Virus record (IMG/VR): IMGVR_UViG_3300006119_000024
Span: 1-39,125 of that record
Direction: 5' to 3' (one strand)
From: a virus
Length of the DNA stretch: 39,125 bases
Part shown: positions 14,917 to 23,022 of the stretch, in pieces
How the letters are laid out: each line of letters opens with the position of its first letter
Position numbering within the stretch: the first letter of the stretch is position 1
The notes under the pieces: model-generated
Databases searched by the model: none
What the model saw: the letters and a program-made list of their open reading frames with translations, nothing else
What the model was told of the DNA's origin: nothing
Position numbers and translations under genes: made by a program

Positions 14917-15406
14917 TTTATACATAGCAAACGTCACCGAACAGAATTTCACCTTCCATTGGCGCGAACCGGAAGCCCCTAGAATTTTCTCGCTTGATAT
15001 TGCTGGCGGCTCTCAGGTTAAGGTGCTTACTGAAAAATCACCTGAAATTGTTCAGTCCGTGATTGAGCATCACAAGATTTATGGTCTGGTCGATGAGGCT
15101 GGCGCAAAGAATGCGACTCGCAATGGCCAGAAAGTCCATTTGGTTTACAGCACCAAAGGACCGCTTTCAGCAGATATCTATGAACTGGCTCAAGAGGTCA
15201 ATGACGATATCGCGGCAGATCAGGTTCAGCTTGCCAAAGAAAAGGCGGCTTATGCTTTTGGCAAGATCATTGAGCAGGATCAAACGGGCCTTTCCGAAGG
15301 TGTCCGTGAAGTAGAACTTGAAATTGTTGAAGAAAAACCGAAGGACATTGGTCGTAAGGACAAACCTCTCGTTAATCAGAAGTTCAACACCAAGATCAAG
15401 AAGTAA
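14909..15406 (+). CDS. Structural/connector region protein, 165 aa
   Basis: An unrecognised 165-residue protein starting MADLYIANVTEQNFTFHWRE. The N-terminal 65 residues look like beta strands (FSLDIAGGSQVKVLTEKSPE), the rest is charged and helical with a very basic tail ending NTKIKK. It lies between the capsid gene (with the HNH insertion) and the head completion genes and is probably a virion or assembly protein of the head-tail interface. The start is 8 bp inside the HNH gene. Before the HNH insertion it probably followed the capsid gene directly. Confidence 0.68.
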   Translation: MADLYIANVTEQNFTFHWREPEAPRIFSLDIAGGSQVKVLTEKSPEIVQSVIEHHKIYGLVDEAGAKNATRNGQKVHLVYSTKGPLSADIYELAQEVNDDIAADQVQLAKEKAAYAFGKIIEQDQTGLSEGVREVELEIVEEKPKDIGRKDKPLVNQKFNTKIKK

Positions 15407-15407
15407 C

Positions 15408-15881
15408 ATGAACGGACCTACTCTGGCTGGCTATCTTGAATTCCTGCGTAACATCGTAGGCATCAATACCACCGTCCTTCCGGATGGTTCGCCTATCATT
15501 GAGTGGTCCTATAACTATGCGGTCAATCTGGTCTGGGAGGTGCTTCGGTATCTCCCATCGCCGCCAGATCAATTTCTTTACACCACTGCGGTCTACAATC
15601 TGGCCACCAGTTTTTTGTTGGCGAATGGGCAAGACCCGACTGGGCTTCCAGTAAGCCAGCAATTCTTTGGGCCATATCAGCAGAAATACAATCTACGTGC
15701 TTTTGTGGGCGGTGTGATTCAGTCGGCATCCGACGAATCCACTAGCAGCTCAATGGTCGTTCCAAAGGCGTTTGACGCACTGACGATTCAAAACCTTCAG
15801 AATCTGAAAGACCCCTATGGCCGTCAGTATTTGGCGATTGTTCAGTCTCTTGGCTCGCTCAGCCTGATGGGGATCGCGTGA
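15408..15881 (+). CDS. Head completion / connector protein
   Basis: I choose the ATG at 15408, one base after the previous stop; the frame is open further upstream but that part lies inside the previous gene. The 157-residue protein starts MNGPTLAGYLEFLRNIVGIN and is predicted mainly helical with aromatic turns (YNYAVNLVWEVLRYLPSPPD). It occupies the position of the head completion or adaptor protein that extends the portal channel. No catalytic motif. It overlaps the following gene by GTGA at 15878-15881. Assignment is from position and size; I do not recognise a named family with certainty. Confidence 0.65.
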   Translation: MNGPTLAGYLEFLRNIVGINTTVLPDGSPIIEWSYNYAVNLVWEVLRYLPSPPDQFLYTTAVYNLATSFLLANGQDPTGLPVSQQFFGPYQQKYNLRAFVGGVIQSASDESTSSSMVVPKAFDALTIQNLQNLKDPYGRQYLAIVQSLGSLSLMGIA

Positions 15882-16291
15882 AACTCATCTTCGGGGTCGA
15901 GAATATTGCTTATGAAACGGATGGCGTAACCACGGGTGACGTTGCGAATTGGCTTGAGAATAAGTACGGCATCATGAATGCCTATGTCGGCATGAACAAA
16001 AAGTTCATCGGCATGGAAGTGATGCAAGAGATTTTGGGCGTAAAGAATAGACAGCCACAGCATGACATGAGCGCCATTGCCAAGTCGCTGAAGCAAGCCA
16101 TCTCAATGCAAGCGTTTAATGGTGTCTTGCCCGGAGTACCCACCAAGGCATCAAGGATGGGCGTCAGTTCACGATTCAAAAGCGGCAAGCGTCGAGGAAA
16201 GTCAAAGGTATCTGGTGTTCCTAGGCCATCATTTATAGATTCAGGCATCTACCAGGACTCCATTCGCGTGGTGTTAGATGAATCCAAGTGA
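15878..16291 (+). CDS. Head-tail joining / tail completion protein (gp10-like)
   Basis: The gene starts at GTG overlapping the previous stop. The 137-residue protein is basic and ends with the characteristic RPSFIDSGIYQDSIRVVL pattern of HK97 gp10-like or tail completion proteins, preceded by a flexible Lys/Arg-rich loop (RFKSGKRRGKSKVSG). Such proteins form the hexameric or dodecameric ring that joins the finished head to the tail. It lies between the connector protein gene and the gene for another 306-residue structural protein, and overlaps the latter by 14 bp. Confidence 0.65.
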   Translation: MKLIFGVENIAYETDGVTTGDVANWLENKYGIMNAYVGMNKKFIGMEVMQEILGVKNRQPQHDMSAIAKSLKQAISMQAFNGVLPGVPTKASRMGVSSRFKSGKRRGKSKVSGVPRPSFIDSGIYQDSIRVVLDESK

Positions 16292-17198
16292 CCTGACCGG
16301 CAATTTCCCGAACAACTCTCTTGGGGCCGTACTGAATACGGGCCTTACGGTTCTTGACCAGTCGCAAGAGATTGAGTTTGTTTATTACTACCGAGTGATC
16401 CTACCCTATGACGGGTATGTGTTCTGGGTGCGCGATCTTAGCAAGCAACCGATCATGGTGGCCGGTTCATTGCATTACCAGACGGATCAAAAGCAAGAAC
16501 TCGACAAGACTTCGGCTTATCAGAATGTGGTGTTTACCACGCCTGTAGAAGTTGCCGATTTTAATGACCTGCAACCATCGGAAATGCTTTTCGGGCAGTA
16601 TGATGACTTTGAGTTTTCCTTCTCAAGTCATGCGAACCGTTATGAGCAAGCGAATCTTTGGCACTACATCGGACAGGCTGTCTATCCCGAAATGCGGACA
16701 CAGATTCTGCAATCGGCGCAAGATTTGCCGCCTTCCCCTGTGGTATCTAATTCATTGCCGATTTGGATTGCGCTAAACGATTACGCACCGGTCTATCCTT
16801 CGTTTCTTGTTCCTGAAAACCTTACACCACCTTACATTGTGTGTGACATTCAGCAAGAAGACACCACCATGCTACAACCGATTGCATGGACGGATGGAGA
16901 CAACACCTATCAACTCATGAAGGACCGTGTAAGGTTCATCACTTATGGGCTGATTAACCGAGACATTCAGAATTTCGTCCAGTATCTTCTGAATAATTCC
17001 CTGCAAGGAACCTACGGCATCATGCAGGGCGGCATCACCGTGAGAGACGGTAAGCGGATTCAATCCGAAATGAACGTATTGGCCCAACAGAAATACATCG
17101 AGATGGAAATTTCATATAACCAATCTGCGGTGTACGATATGGCAGTCCAATACATTCAGACCGTTCTGCCGATTGATTTTTATCTGAACCCTGCATAG
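16278..17198 (+). CDS. Head-tail interface protein, 306 aa
   Basis: This 306-residue protein starts MNPSDLTGNFPNNSLGAVLN and is rich in Tyr, Phe, Gln and Pro, with many beta-prone stretches (IEFVYYYRVILPYDGYVFWV). It contains no enzymatic motif. The place between the tail completion gene and the sheath gene suggests a tail terminator or neck component, or a protein that is needed for tail assembly. Similar proteins are annotated only as phage structural proteins as far as I recall. The start has no strong ribosome site and probably depends on translation of the overlapping upstream gene. Function uncertain, coding status firm. Confidence 0.65.
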   Translation: MNPSDLTGNFPNNSLGAVLNTGLTVLDQSQEIEFVYYYRVILPYDGYVFWVRDLSKQPIMVAGSLHYQTDQKQELDKTSAYQNVVFTTPVEVADFNDLQPSEMLFGQYDDFEFSFSSHANRYEQANLWHYIGQAVYPEMRTQILQSAQDLPPSPVVSNSLPIWIALNDYAPVYPSFLVPENLTPPYIVCDIQQEDTTMLQPIAWTDGDNTYQLMKDRVRFITYGLINRDIQNFVQYLLNNSLQGTYGIMQGGITVRDGKRIQSEMNVLAQQKYIEMEISYNQSAVYDMAVQYIQTVLPIDFYLNPA

Positions 17199-17207
17199 GA
17201 GATTACC

Positions 17208-17507
17208 ATGCCCCAAGGCCCTTTCCAGACTACCGTTTTAAGCGTAGCCAATAAGTCAGCACTCGACATCACCACCGCAACCGTTGTTAAGGCCAGCAAT
17301 GGTTTTGTTGTTCGCGTCAGCGTCATTGTTGCCGGTTCTACCGTTGGAACCGTTAATGATGCGGCTACCACCGGAGCCGCCGCTGTTGCCAATGAAATCG
17401 CCGCTATTCCGAACACCGTTGGAACCTATGCGATTGAATTTCCTTTCGCAAATGGCCTCGTGATCGTTCCCGGAACCGGTCAGACCGTTTCCGTTTCTTA
17501 CAGCTAA
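17208..17507 (+). CDS. Small Ala/Thr/Val-rich structural protein
   Basis: A 99-residue beta-rich protein starting MPQGPFQTTVLSVANKSALD, with the ribosome site AGGAGATTACC. It is almost free of charged residues and dominated by Ala, Thr, Val, Gly and Asn, like virion surface proteins. The gene at 37862 has a similar size and composition, but I cannot establish homology by eye. It sits directly before the tail sheath gene. It might decorate the tail or head; there is no direct evidence. Confidence 0.65.
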   Translation: MPQGPFQTTVLSVANKSALDITTATVVKASNGFVVRVSVIVAGSTVGTVNDAATTGAAAVANEIAAIPNTVGTYAIEFPFANGLVIVPGTGQTVSVSYS

Positions 17508-17517
17508 GGGGTAAATC

Positions 17518-18909
17518 ATGGCCTATTACAACCGCATTGTGCAGGTCAACGTCTCTGAGACGGTTGCGCCTCTGCCTAATCGGTTGCAACAAACTGCCGC
17601 GATTGTTTCTATGGGTGGCACGACCATTCCTACAGGAACGACGCAGTGGATTGCGGCTCCCGGTCAGCTTAACGATTACCTGATTCCCGCCTACGACATT
17701 TCAGCGATTAGCTGGACCACGGGCGTTGTCACGGTAGTTACTACCAACCCGCATGGTATCCCTGTTGGGTCAACCACGAACATCGTTGTTGCTGGCGTTA
17801 CGCCAACGGCTTACAACGGCAATTTCGTTGCGACTAGCGTAAACACCACGACCCTGCATTATTCGATTGCAAGCAATCCGGGCGCAGAAACCGTTCTTGG
17901 AACTGTTCAAGTTGGACCGCAAGTGGATTTGATCGCAGATGATGCAACTTGGTGGGCGCAAGGCAACCTTGGAACGGGTTATTACGTCTATGAAACTGGT
18001 TCCGCTGTAACGACTACCGTCATCAGCGAAGTCACTGCATACCTGACCGCTAACCCGCAGACGATCTATAACTGGATTTTCCTGCCGGGAATGGATGCGG
18101 ATCATGCGAACCTCAGAGCATTCTTCCTGTTGCACAACACGCTGAATGCGCTGATTAAGTTCTGGTTGCCGGTATCTCAATCAACCTATACGTCATGGGA
18201 AGGTGAAAACACCCTTCAGAACGTATTCGTCATGATTGAATCACCGAGTGCCGACTTTGCTACGGAATCGGACGTTACCGCACCGGCGCAGTATTACACT
18301 GCATTTGTGCCGACTCCGACCAACCGTTTGCCACCGGCGCAATACACCTACTTGAGCGCAGTCACAGCGTATACGCCGATCACTCAGGCGCTGATTACGA
18401 CCTTCCTGACCAACCACATCAACTTTGTGGCTACCGGCGCAGAGGGCGGCATCAGCAATACCATCCTGATTGATGGCAAGACGCTGAATGGAACTCCGTT
18501 CAACGTGGCTTACTCCATTGACTGGGTACAGATTCAGTCAAACCAAGCCATTTCCAACGCAGTCATCAACGGTTCAAATAACCCATTGTCTCCGCTTTAC
18601 TACGACCAGAACGGCATTGACCGTTTGCAACAGGTTGTAGTTCAGGTAGGCAACACGGCTATTGCATCCGGGCTTGCGCTGGGTCAGGTGATTCAGGTAG
18701 ACCTCGATCCTACGGTTTTTGCGACCAATGTAGGGCTTGGCGTTTACGCTGGTAACTTCGTTGTGAATGCGGTCCCGTTCAATATCTATACTGCGTTGAA
18801 TCCGTCTGATTACGCCAACCAAATTTACGGTGGTCTTCAGGTGGCTTACACGCCTCAGTACGGATTTGAGACGATTGTCTTTAACCTGAATGTCACGCAA
18901 TTTGCCTAG
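17518..18909 (+). CDS. Tail sheath protein (DUF3383-like)
   Basis: The 463-residue protein begins MAYYNRIVQVNVSETVAPLP and ends YTPQYGFETIVFNLNVTQFA. Its size, the place before a tube-like gene and the layout agree with DUF3383-type tail sheath proteins, which polymerise around the tube and contract on infection. Residues about 62-125 (from ISWTTGVVTVVTTNPHGIPV) form an extra beta domain with the NPHG and AYNGNF turns seen in FCCH-like insertion domains; a related insertion is present in the baseplate J protein. Removal of the insertion leaves a continuous sheath. Sheath identity makes this a contractile-tail phage; the call is by pattern and gene order. Confidence 0.8.
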   Translation: MAYYNRIVQVNVSETVAPLPNRLQQTAAIVSMGGTTIPTGTTQWIAAPGQLNDYLIPAYDISAISWTTGVVTVVTTNPHGIPVGSTTNIVVAGVTPTAYNGNFVATSVNTTTLHYSIASNPGAETVLGTVQVGPQVDLIADDATWWAQGNLGTGYYVYETGSAVTTTVISEVTAYLTANPQTIYNWIFLPGMDADHANLRAFFLLHNTLNALIKFWLPVSQSTYTSWEGENTLQNVFVMIESPSADFATESDVTAPAQYYTAFVPTPTNRLPPAQYTYLSAVTAYTPITQALITTFLTNHINFVATGAEGGISNTILIDGKTLNGTPFNVAYSIDWVQIQSNQAISNAVINGSNNPLSPLYYDQNGIDRLQQVVVQVGNTAIASGLALGQVIQVDLDPTVFATNVGLGVYAGNFVVNAVPFNIYTALNPSDYANQIYGGLQVAYTPQYGFETIVFNLNVTQFA

Positions 18910-18919
18910 GGAGTAGATC

Positions 18920-19366
18920 ATGGCAACTAATCCAAATCTCATCCCCGGCAACCTGAACCGAGTCCGAGCATCGGTTATTGTTCCGGGCAATGAAACCCTT
19001 AACATTCCGGCGCAATTTCAGGCAAAGGAAGGCATCGTTATTGCACCGCAGACTGCTGTGGTCACTCAGATGCAAGGCATGACCACCATCGTGAATTCTG
19101 AGGAGCCTTATCAGCTCATTCAGATCACGGTAGCGGTCATCAAGTCTTTGGCCATTTCAGCGCAGTATCTCAACGCCATCCAGAATTCCCCTGTATTGGG
19201 GAACATCACGGTGGTCCCGGATACGACTGTCATGCCGAAGTTCAGCCTGATTAACGCTTCAATTATTAACTGGAACCAGATCAGCATGGCAGGTCTTCAG
19301 CCTGACTTTACTCTGGTTATTCAGGGTCAATACAACACCAGTAACGACCTTTGGAATCTGGTTTAA
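18920..19366 (+). CDS. Tail tube protein
   Basis: The 148-residue product starts MATNPNLIPGNLNRVRASVI behind GGGAGTAGATC. It is beta-rich with no Cys and few charges, of the usual size for myovirus tail tube proteins, and directly follows the sheath gene, which is the canonical position. The N-terminal NPN.IPGNLNR pattern and the C-terminal strand FTLVIQGQYNTSNDLWN fit a protein that stacks in hexameric rings. It would line the channel for DNA. After it comes a folded intergenic element and the tail chaperone gene. Confidence 0.78.
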   Translation: MATNPNLIPGNLNRVRASVIVPGNETLNIPAQFQAKEGIVIAPQTAVVTQMQGMTTIVNSEEPYQLIQITVAVIKSLAISAQYLNAIQNSPVLGNITVVPDTTVMPKFSLINASIINWNQISMAGLQPDFTLVIQGQYNTSNDLWNLV

Positions 19367-19371
19367 CCAGT

Positions 19372-19428
19372 TAGGGCAGTCTAGGTAGCGCACCGAAAGC
19401 CCGTCATCCCTGCGGGTTGACTGTCCTA
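19372..19428 (+). promoter_or_regulatory. Structured leader before tail chaperone gene
   Basis: TAGGGCAGTC (19372-19381) pairs with GACTGTCCTA (19419-19428), ten pairs with one wobble, closing a 37-nt loop. In the loop GGT/ACC can pair near 19384-19394 and AGCCCG (19399-19404 region) can pair with CGGGTT (19413-19418 region). The loop shares TAGGTAGC, CCGAAA, GCC and GTCA in the same order with the 37-nt loop before the primase gene. No T tract follows directly, so termination is not the obvious role. Base pairs are seen; function is inferred. Confidence 0.55.
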
Positions 19429-19445
19429 TCCTTTCAGGGAATTCA

Positions 19446-19460
19446 ATGAAGGGAAATTGA
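19446..19460 (+). other. Four-codon upstream ORF (MKGN)
   Basis: ATG AAG GGA AAT TGA lies behind AGGGA (19436-19440) at normal spacing, and its stop ends one base before the ATG of the tail chaperone gene at 19462. The main gene has its own similar site AAGGGAAATTGAA, so the leader looks like an imperfect tandem copy of the start region. It might tune chaperone synthesis through re-initiation. Translation is not proven. Confidence 0.3.
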
Positions 19461-19461
19461 A

Positions 19462-19986
19462 ATGACCAAGATCAACAAAGAACTCAACATCGTTATCCGG
19501 TCTGAGGATGAAGATGGCAATCCTATCATTGCCCATCACACGCCTCTGCCGACTCCGGTTTACGATATTCAGAGAAAGCTGTTCACCGAAACCTACGATG
19601 AACTGGCTTCTATGAAGGTTCCTAACGCTATTTTGACCAAATCGGTATTCTTAGAAGCCGCAGAGAATATCGGGCGCTCTAAGGAGGCTCAGGAGCTTCT
19701 AGGGCAGATTCGCGGGGCTACATTGATCTACACATCTAAACCCGCTCTTTTTGACGTAGCGGAAGTTTCAGACGATGTGAAAGACGAAATCCTCTGCAAA
19801 CTGCTTTTTTTTATTGTTTTTCGGCGTCATGTATTCCCAAGTCGGTTCAGGGTCTGGTTTTCCACGATTCAGACTGCATTGGGCTTGGAGCTTACCTCCT
19901 CGAATGCTACGGAAGTGTTTCCTTCTACGACGATATCGACCACTCCCGAACCTATTGGCATTACGGACACTTCGTTGCCGATATGA
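19462..19986 (+). CDS. Tail assembly chaperone, unshifted form
   Basis: This 174-residue protein starts MTKINKELNIVIRSEDEDGN. It lies between the tube and tape measure genes, the universal place of tail assembly chaperones (lambda G/GT role): these bind the tape measure protein and hold it for tube polymerisation. The first 117 codons are the probable conserved domain (YDIQRKLFTETYDELASM; SVFLEAAENIGRSKEAQELL). At CTT TTT TTT (19804-19812) a slippery run would let part of the ribosomes move to the -1 frame and make a longer product. After the run the unshifted frame continues for 58 codons, longer than usual. The gene is firm; the exact end of the functional short form is not. Confidence 0.78.
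   Translation: MTKINKELNIVIRSEDEDGNPIIAHHTPLPTPVYDIQRKLFTETYDELASMKVPNAILTKSVFLEAAENIGRSKEAQELLGQIRGATLIYTSKPALFDVAEVSDDVKDEILCKLLFFIVFRRHVFPSRFRVWFSTIQTALGLELTSSNATEVFPSTTISTTPEPIGITDTSLPI
19805..19812 (+). promoter_or_regulatory. -1 frameshift slippery site (T8)
   Basis: A run of eight T follows C at 19804. In the chaperone frame it reads CTT TTT TTT ATT, so T TTT TTT is a perfect X XXY YYZ type heptamer at 19806-19812. A one-base backward slip continues in a frame that stays open to TGA at 20079-20081, which overlaps the tape measure ATG. This is where dual-product tail chaperone genes normally shift. Confidence 0.65.
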
Positions 19987-20081
19987 TGGAGGCGTTAAGG
20001 ACAACGCATTTTTCAAGTGTTGCCGGTTCAGATTGGGACGATGCCCTACACTTTCGTTCTCGTTACTCTAAGGTGTTCTGA
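19812..20081 (+). CDS. Tail assembly chaperone, -1 frame extension
   Basis: The -1 frame from 19812 encodes 89 residues up to TGA at 20079-20081, giving a fusion of about 206 residues with the upstream 117 codons. The extension contains GLVFHDSDCIGLGAYLLECY, later DDIDHSRTYWHYGHFVADMM, and ends HFRSRYSKVF. It has a balanced, acidic and aromatic protein-like composition, whereas the +1 frame is Arg/Leu/Cys rich. It fills the 95 bp between the end of the unshifted frame and the tape measure gene, and ends in an ATGA overlap as other genes here do. There is no need for an own start. As in lambda GT, the extension would contact tube protein (inference). Confidence 0.65.
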   Translation, partial: YCFSASCIPKSVQGLVFHDSDCIGLGAYLLECYGSVSFYDDIDHSRTYWHYGHFVADMMEALRTTHFSSVAGSDWDDALHFRSRYSKVF

Positions 20082-21871
20082 TGGCTGATATTACGTCTGT
20101 CTTAGAAATTGATATCAAGGATGACGCTTTCAGGGCGTTTAAGGCAGACCTTGACGCTATGAAGAAGTCTATGGGGACGATGGGCGGCGGCGCTACGGGA
20201 ACCGTCAGCGGCGCGAAGGCAAGGCAAGCGGCAAATGACTTTGACGCTTACAGCAAAGCCATGAAGAAAAGCACCGAAGCCCTTTTGGGGTTTACGACCC
20301 AGATGACGAAAACGGCTACCAACCTTGCCGTTGATTCGGGCAAAAAGCTGATCGGCGCATTCACTTCTCTTACCAAAACGATTGTCGGTCATGGGGGGCT
20401 TCTGGCGGGTATCGCGTCAGTTGCTTCTCTGGCCGGTATGGTCGGCGCGGCTGGAAGAACACAGCACCGGATGTATCAGGCTCAAGGACTTGGGTTTGGT
20501 GGTCCTCAGGATATTGCTCGATTGGGCGTGACCTTGGGTCAGCGCATGGACGTGGCTGGCGTTGCTGGTCATCTACAAGAGGAAATGGCTAAATCCGGAT
20601 CGCTTTTGGTTGCGGGATTATCTCGATTCTTGGGTGTCAGCCCTCAAGACCTAAAAGGCATGAGCAAGGATGAACTCATGTTTGGGTTTGCCGATTACGC
20701 GACCTCCCAAGCCGAAAGACCCGGAGGCATGATGCCATCCCAGATGGAGGCGGCAGGTCTTGGGTTTCTGGGTGTTCAAGGTCAACAGCGGATGCTGGCT
20801 ACTAAAAATGAAGCGGAAAGGCTTAGACGGGAAAACGAAGAACTCACAAAGCAAACTCAGCTTGCAAGTCCGGGCGCATGGCAGAAATTTAACCAGTTTC
20901 TGACTGGTGGGTTTTTGAAAGGCGAAACCGGCATGATGAACATCCTAACGCCATTGCTTGATCCCTTGATGGAAGTCGGTAAAGTGATTGGCAAAAAGAT
21001 GGAAGGCTCAAACGGAATATCTACCGTGGTCGATCATCTGCAAGCTGATTTGTGGGCCTTGCAGAATGCTCTAAGCACCGGAAATTGGGATGCGTTTTGG
21101 GACCGAATCAAAAAGGACATGAAGTCCGTATTTGATGCCATCATTGATGTTGCGGGTCCGGTTTTTGAGAAGATTGGAAATAGCCTAGAGCGGCACTTCA
21201 AGGAAGCCATCAGACCGCTTACCGAAGCGGCTGAGATATTCAAGCAAATGCTAACTCAGCTCAGTCAAAGCCCAATGGCAACCTTGATGGGAATCAGTCC
21301 GGTTGGCGCTGTTTCTAGTCATATTGCCTCTAACATGGACCTTGCAGGGCTTACGGGAAGTGAAGCGGCGGCAATGCGGAAAGGGTCTGCATATACCGGT
21401 CTATTTGAAAAATACGGCAAACAGGCGGGAGTTGACCCGACTATTTTGTACGGTATCGGCATGGCTGAAAGTCGTTTTAATCCTTTAGCGAAAAGCTCTA
21501 AAGGTGCTGGTGGCCTGATGGGATTTATGCCTAGCACTGCAAGTCAATATCGCATTGATCCCTATGACCCGGATCAAGCAATTCACGGCACATCCAAATA
21601 TCAAAGGCGCTTGCTAGAAATGTTCCACGGCGATCAGACCGCCGCTCTTGCCGCTTACAACTGGGGCGAAGGGAACGTACAAAAAGCACAACGCAGATAT
21701 GGCGAAGGATGGCTGGCTCATGCGCCTTCTGAAACTCAGCAATACGTTTCAAATGTGCGCCGATATGCTGAAATCGCTGGGCGCAACCTGCAAGTATCAG
21801 TCAGCGCACCGGCTGGCTCTGACGTGACTGTCAATCAAGTCCGCGCAACGGGAGCGGGTAAAGGCCCATGA
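20081..21871 (+). CDS. Tape measure protein with lytic transglycosylase domain
   Basis: The 596-residue protein starts at an ATG overlapping the shifted chaperone stop. The N-terminal part is helical (MADITSVLEIDIKDDAFRAF), with a hydrophobic Gly/Ala segment around residues 100-125 (GGLLAGIASVASLAGMVGAA). The C-terminal part from about residue 438 is an SLT-type lytic transglycosylase: DPTILYGIGMAESRFNPLAK with catalytic Glu near 463, then KGAGGLMGFMPSTASQY and ALAAYNWGEGNV. The protein sets tail length, and its enzyme part opens the peptidoglycan at DNA entry. A rule of about 1.5 angstrom per residue predicts a tail somewhat below 100 nm, minus the enzyme domain. Fusion of SLT to tape measure is known in other phages. 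Confidence 0.9.
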   Translation: MADITSVLEIDIKDDAFRAFKADLDAMKKSMGTMGGGATGTVSGAKARQAANDFDAYSKAMKKSTEALLGFTTQMTKTATNLAVDSGKKLIGAFTSLTKTIVGHGGLLAGIASVASLAGMVGAAGRTQHRMYQAQGLGFGGPQDIARLGVTLGQRMDVAGVAGHLQEEMAKSGSLLVAGLSRFLGVSPQDLKGMSKDELMFGFADYATSQAERPGGMMPSQMEAAGLGFLGVQGQQRMLATKNEAERLRRENEELTKQTQLASPGAWQKFNQFLTGGFLKGETGMMNILTPLLDPLMEVGKVIGKKMEGSNGISTVVDHLQADLWALQNALSTGNWDAFWDRIKKDMKSVFDAIIDVAGPVFEKIGNSLERHFKEAIRPLTEAAEIFKQMLTQLSQSPMATLMGISPVGAVSSHIASNMDLAGLTGSEAAAMRKGSAYTGLFEKYGKQAGVDPTILYGIGMAESRFNPLAKSSKGAGGLMGFMPSTASQYRIDPYDPDQAIHGTSKYQRRLLEMFHGDQTAALAAYNWGEGNVQKAQRRYGEGWLAHAPSETQQYVSNVRRYAEIAGRNLQVSVSAPAGSDVTVNQVRATGAGKGP

Positions 21872-23022
21872 GATACTACAAGATCACTTTTGTAGATCAA
21901 AAGACGGGACGTGGCGTTTCCGGGAATGATCCCAATTTCCCTGATACCTTCAGTTCGCACTTTGAGGACGGGACATTCAATCCGGGTGCTTTAGAAGTTG
22001 AGTTTGAAATCGCCAATGCTTTCGGTCATATGCTGTCCGCTCAAACGCACATCCGAATTCACAACCCGACTTTGACGATGGTCAGGGATTCAATTCAATA
22101 CAACAATTCCTATTGCGTCATTGAAGCAGGATTTAAGCAGGGATTGCCGCTTGCAAACCCATCACAGGCAGGGATCATTGGCGCTGGGGTCGTTCAGAAT
22201 ACGTTTGCCAATTGGTTGGGCACTGACCTTGTGCTGGATTTTCTTTTGTATCCTAGCGACTACTATGGCGATGTAAGCCTTGATTTGTCAGCGGGGACTG
22301 GCGTTGGGTCCGTTTCAAATCTTAGCTTTAGCTGGACTGAAGGTCCGTTGAGTGCCGCCATAGAAAACACGTTTAAGCCCTTTGGCGTTACGGTCAAAGG
22401 ATCAATCCGATCAGGGTTAAATACGCCTCCTCCGGGTGGAATTCAGGGATGGCAAGGCAACTTCCAAGGCTTCTCATCTTTTATCAGAAGCATGACCCGT
22501 GACTATCTGAATCCTCCCAATACGCAAACCACTGGGACCGCAACCAACACATCGGTAGGTGGCGGGAATTTTCAGTATTACTACGGCGTGATGATGCAAT
22601 GGCTTCCTAGCCAGAAATTGCTTTTGCTTCAGGACGGAACCCAACCGTCAGGCGCTATCAGTCTTGAATATCAAGAGTTCATAGGCCAACCCACATGGAT
22701 GTCTGATTCCGGGATGCTTCAATCCGTTCACCCGATGCGGGCTGATATCAATCTAGGATTCAAAGTAAAATACCCCAATAGTCTGCCCACTCAGGCCAAT
22801 CCTTCGCTTATCATCATCCGGGATCAATTTGTATCCCCATCAAGCGGTGAACTAATGGTCATGGGGGTTAGGCACATGGGCAGATTCAGAGATACATCGC
22901 CTACTGGATGGGTTACTTATGTGGATGCGGCACGTCCATTAAGGTTTAATCCGAATGAACCCGCGCCACAGTCAGAACGTGTAGGCTTTGTAACCGTTGG
23001 GCCACTTGAGACAGTGCAATGA
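21868..23022 (+). CDS. Baseplate hub protein
   Basis: The 384-residue protein overlaps the tape measure gene by 4 bp and starts MRYYKITFVDQKTGRGVSGN. It is beta-rich with the feature set of hub proteins (gp27 or gpD type): an N-terminal barrel with ALEVEFEIANAFGHMLSAQT, and repeated SLDLSAGTGVGSVSNLSFSW strands. Its place between the tape measure and spike genes supports a hub role: it forms the trimeric platform between tube and spike. No catalytic motif is seen. The exact family is not recognised by name. Confidence 0.68.
   Translation: MRYYKITFVDQKTGRGVSGNDPNFPDTFSSHFEDGTFNPGALEVEFEIANAFGHMLSAQTHIRIHNPTLTMVRDSIQYNNSYCVIEAGFKQGLPLANPSQAGIIGAGVVQNTFANWLGTDLVLDFLLYPSDYYGDVSLDLSAGTGVGSVSNLSFSWTEGPLSAAIENTFKPFGVTVKGSIRSGLNTPPPGGIQGWQGNFQGFSSFIRSMTRDYLNPPNTQTTGTATNTSVGGGNFQYYYGVMMQWLPSQKLLLLQDGTQPSGAISLEYQEFIGQPTWMSDSGMLQSVHPMRADINLGFKVKYPNSLPTQANPSLIIIRDQFVSPSSGELMVMGVRHMGRFRDTSPTGWVTYVDAARPLRFNPNEPAPQSERVGFVTVGPLETVQ

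Noticed and set aside
19372-19428. tRNA-like look (9-10 bp acceptor-like stem, GGGTT near the 3' side)
   Set aside because: No anticodon stem-loop, no T-loop GGTTCRA with its stem, no CCA-adjacent layout, and the loop is shared with a non-tRNA leader at 4558-4594.
19814-20071. +1 frame behind the T8 run with an ATG at 19814
   Set aside because: Its composition is Arg, Leu and Cys rich as in shadows; the -1 frame has balanced composition and ends exactly at the tape measure start.
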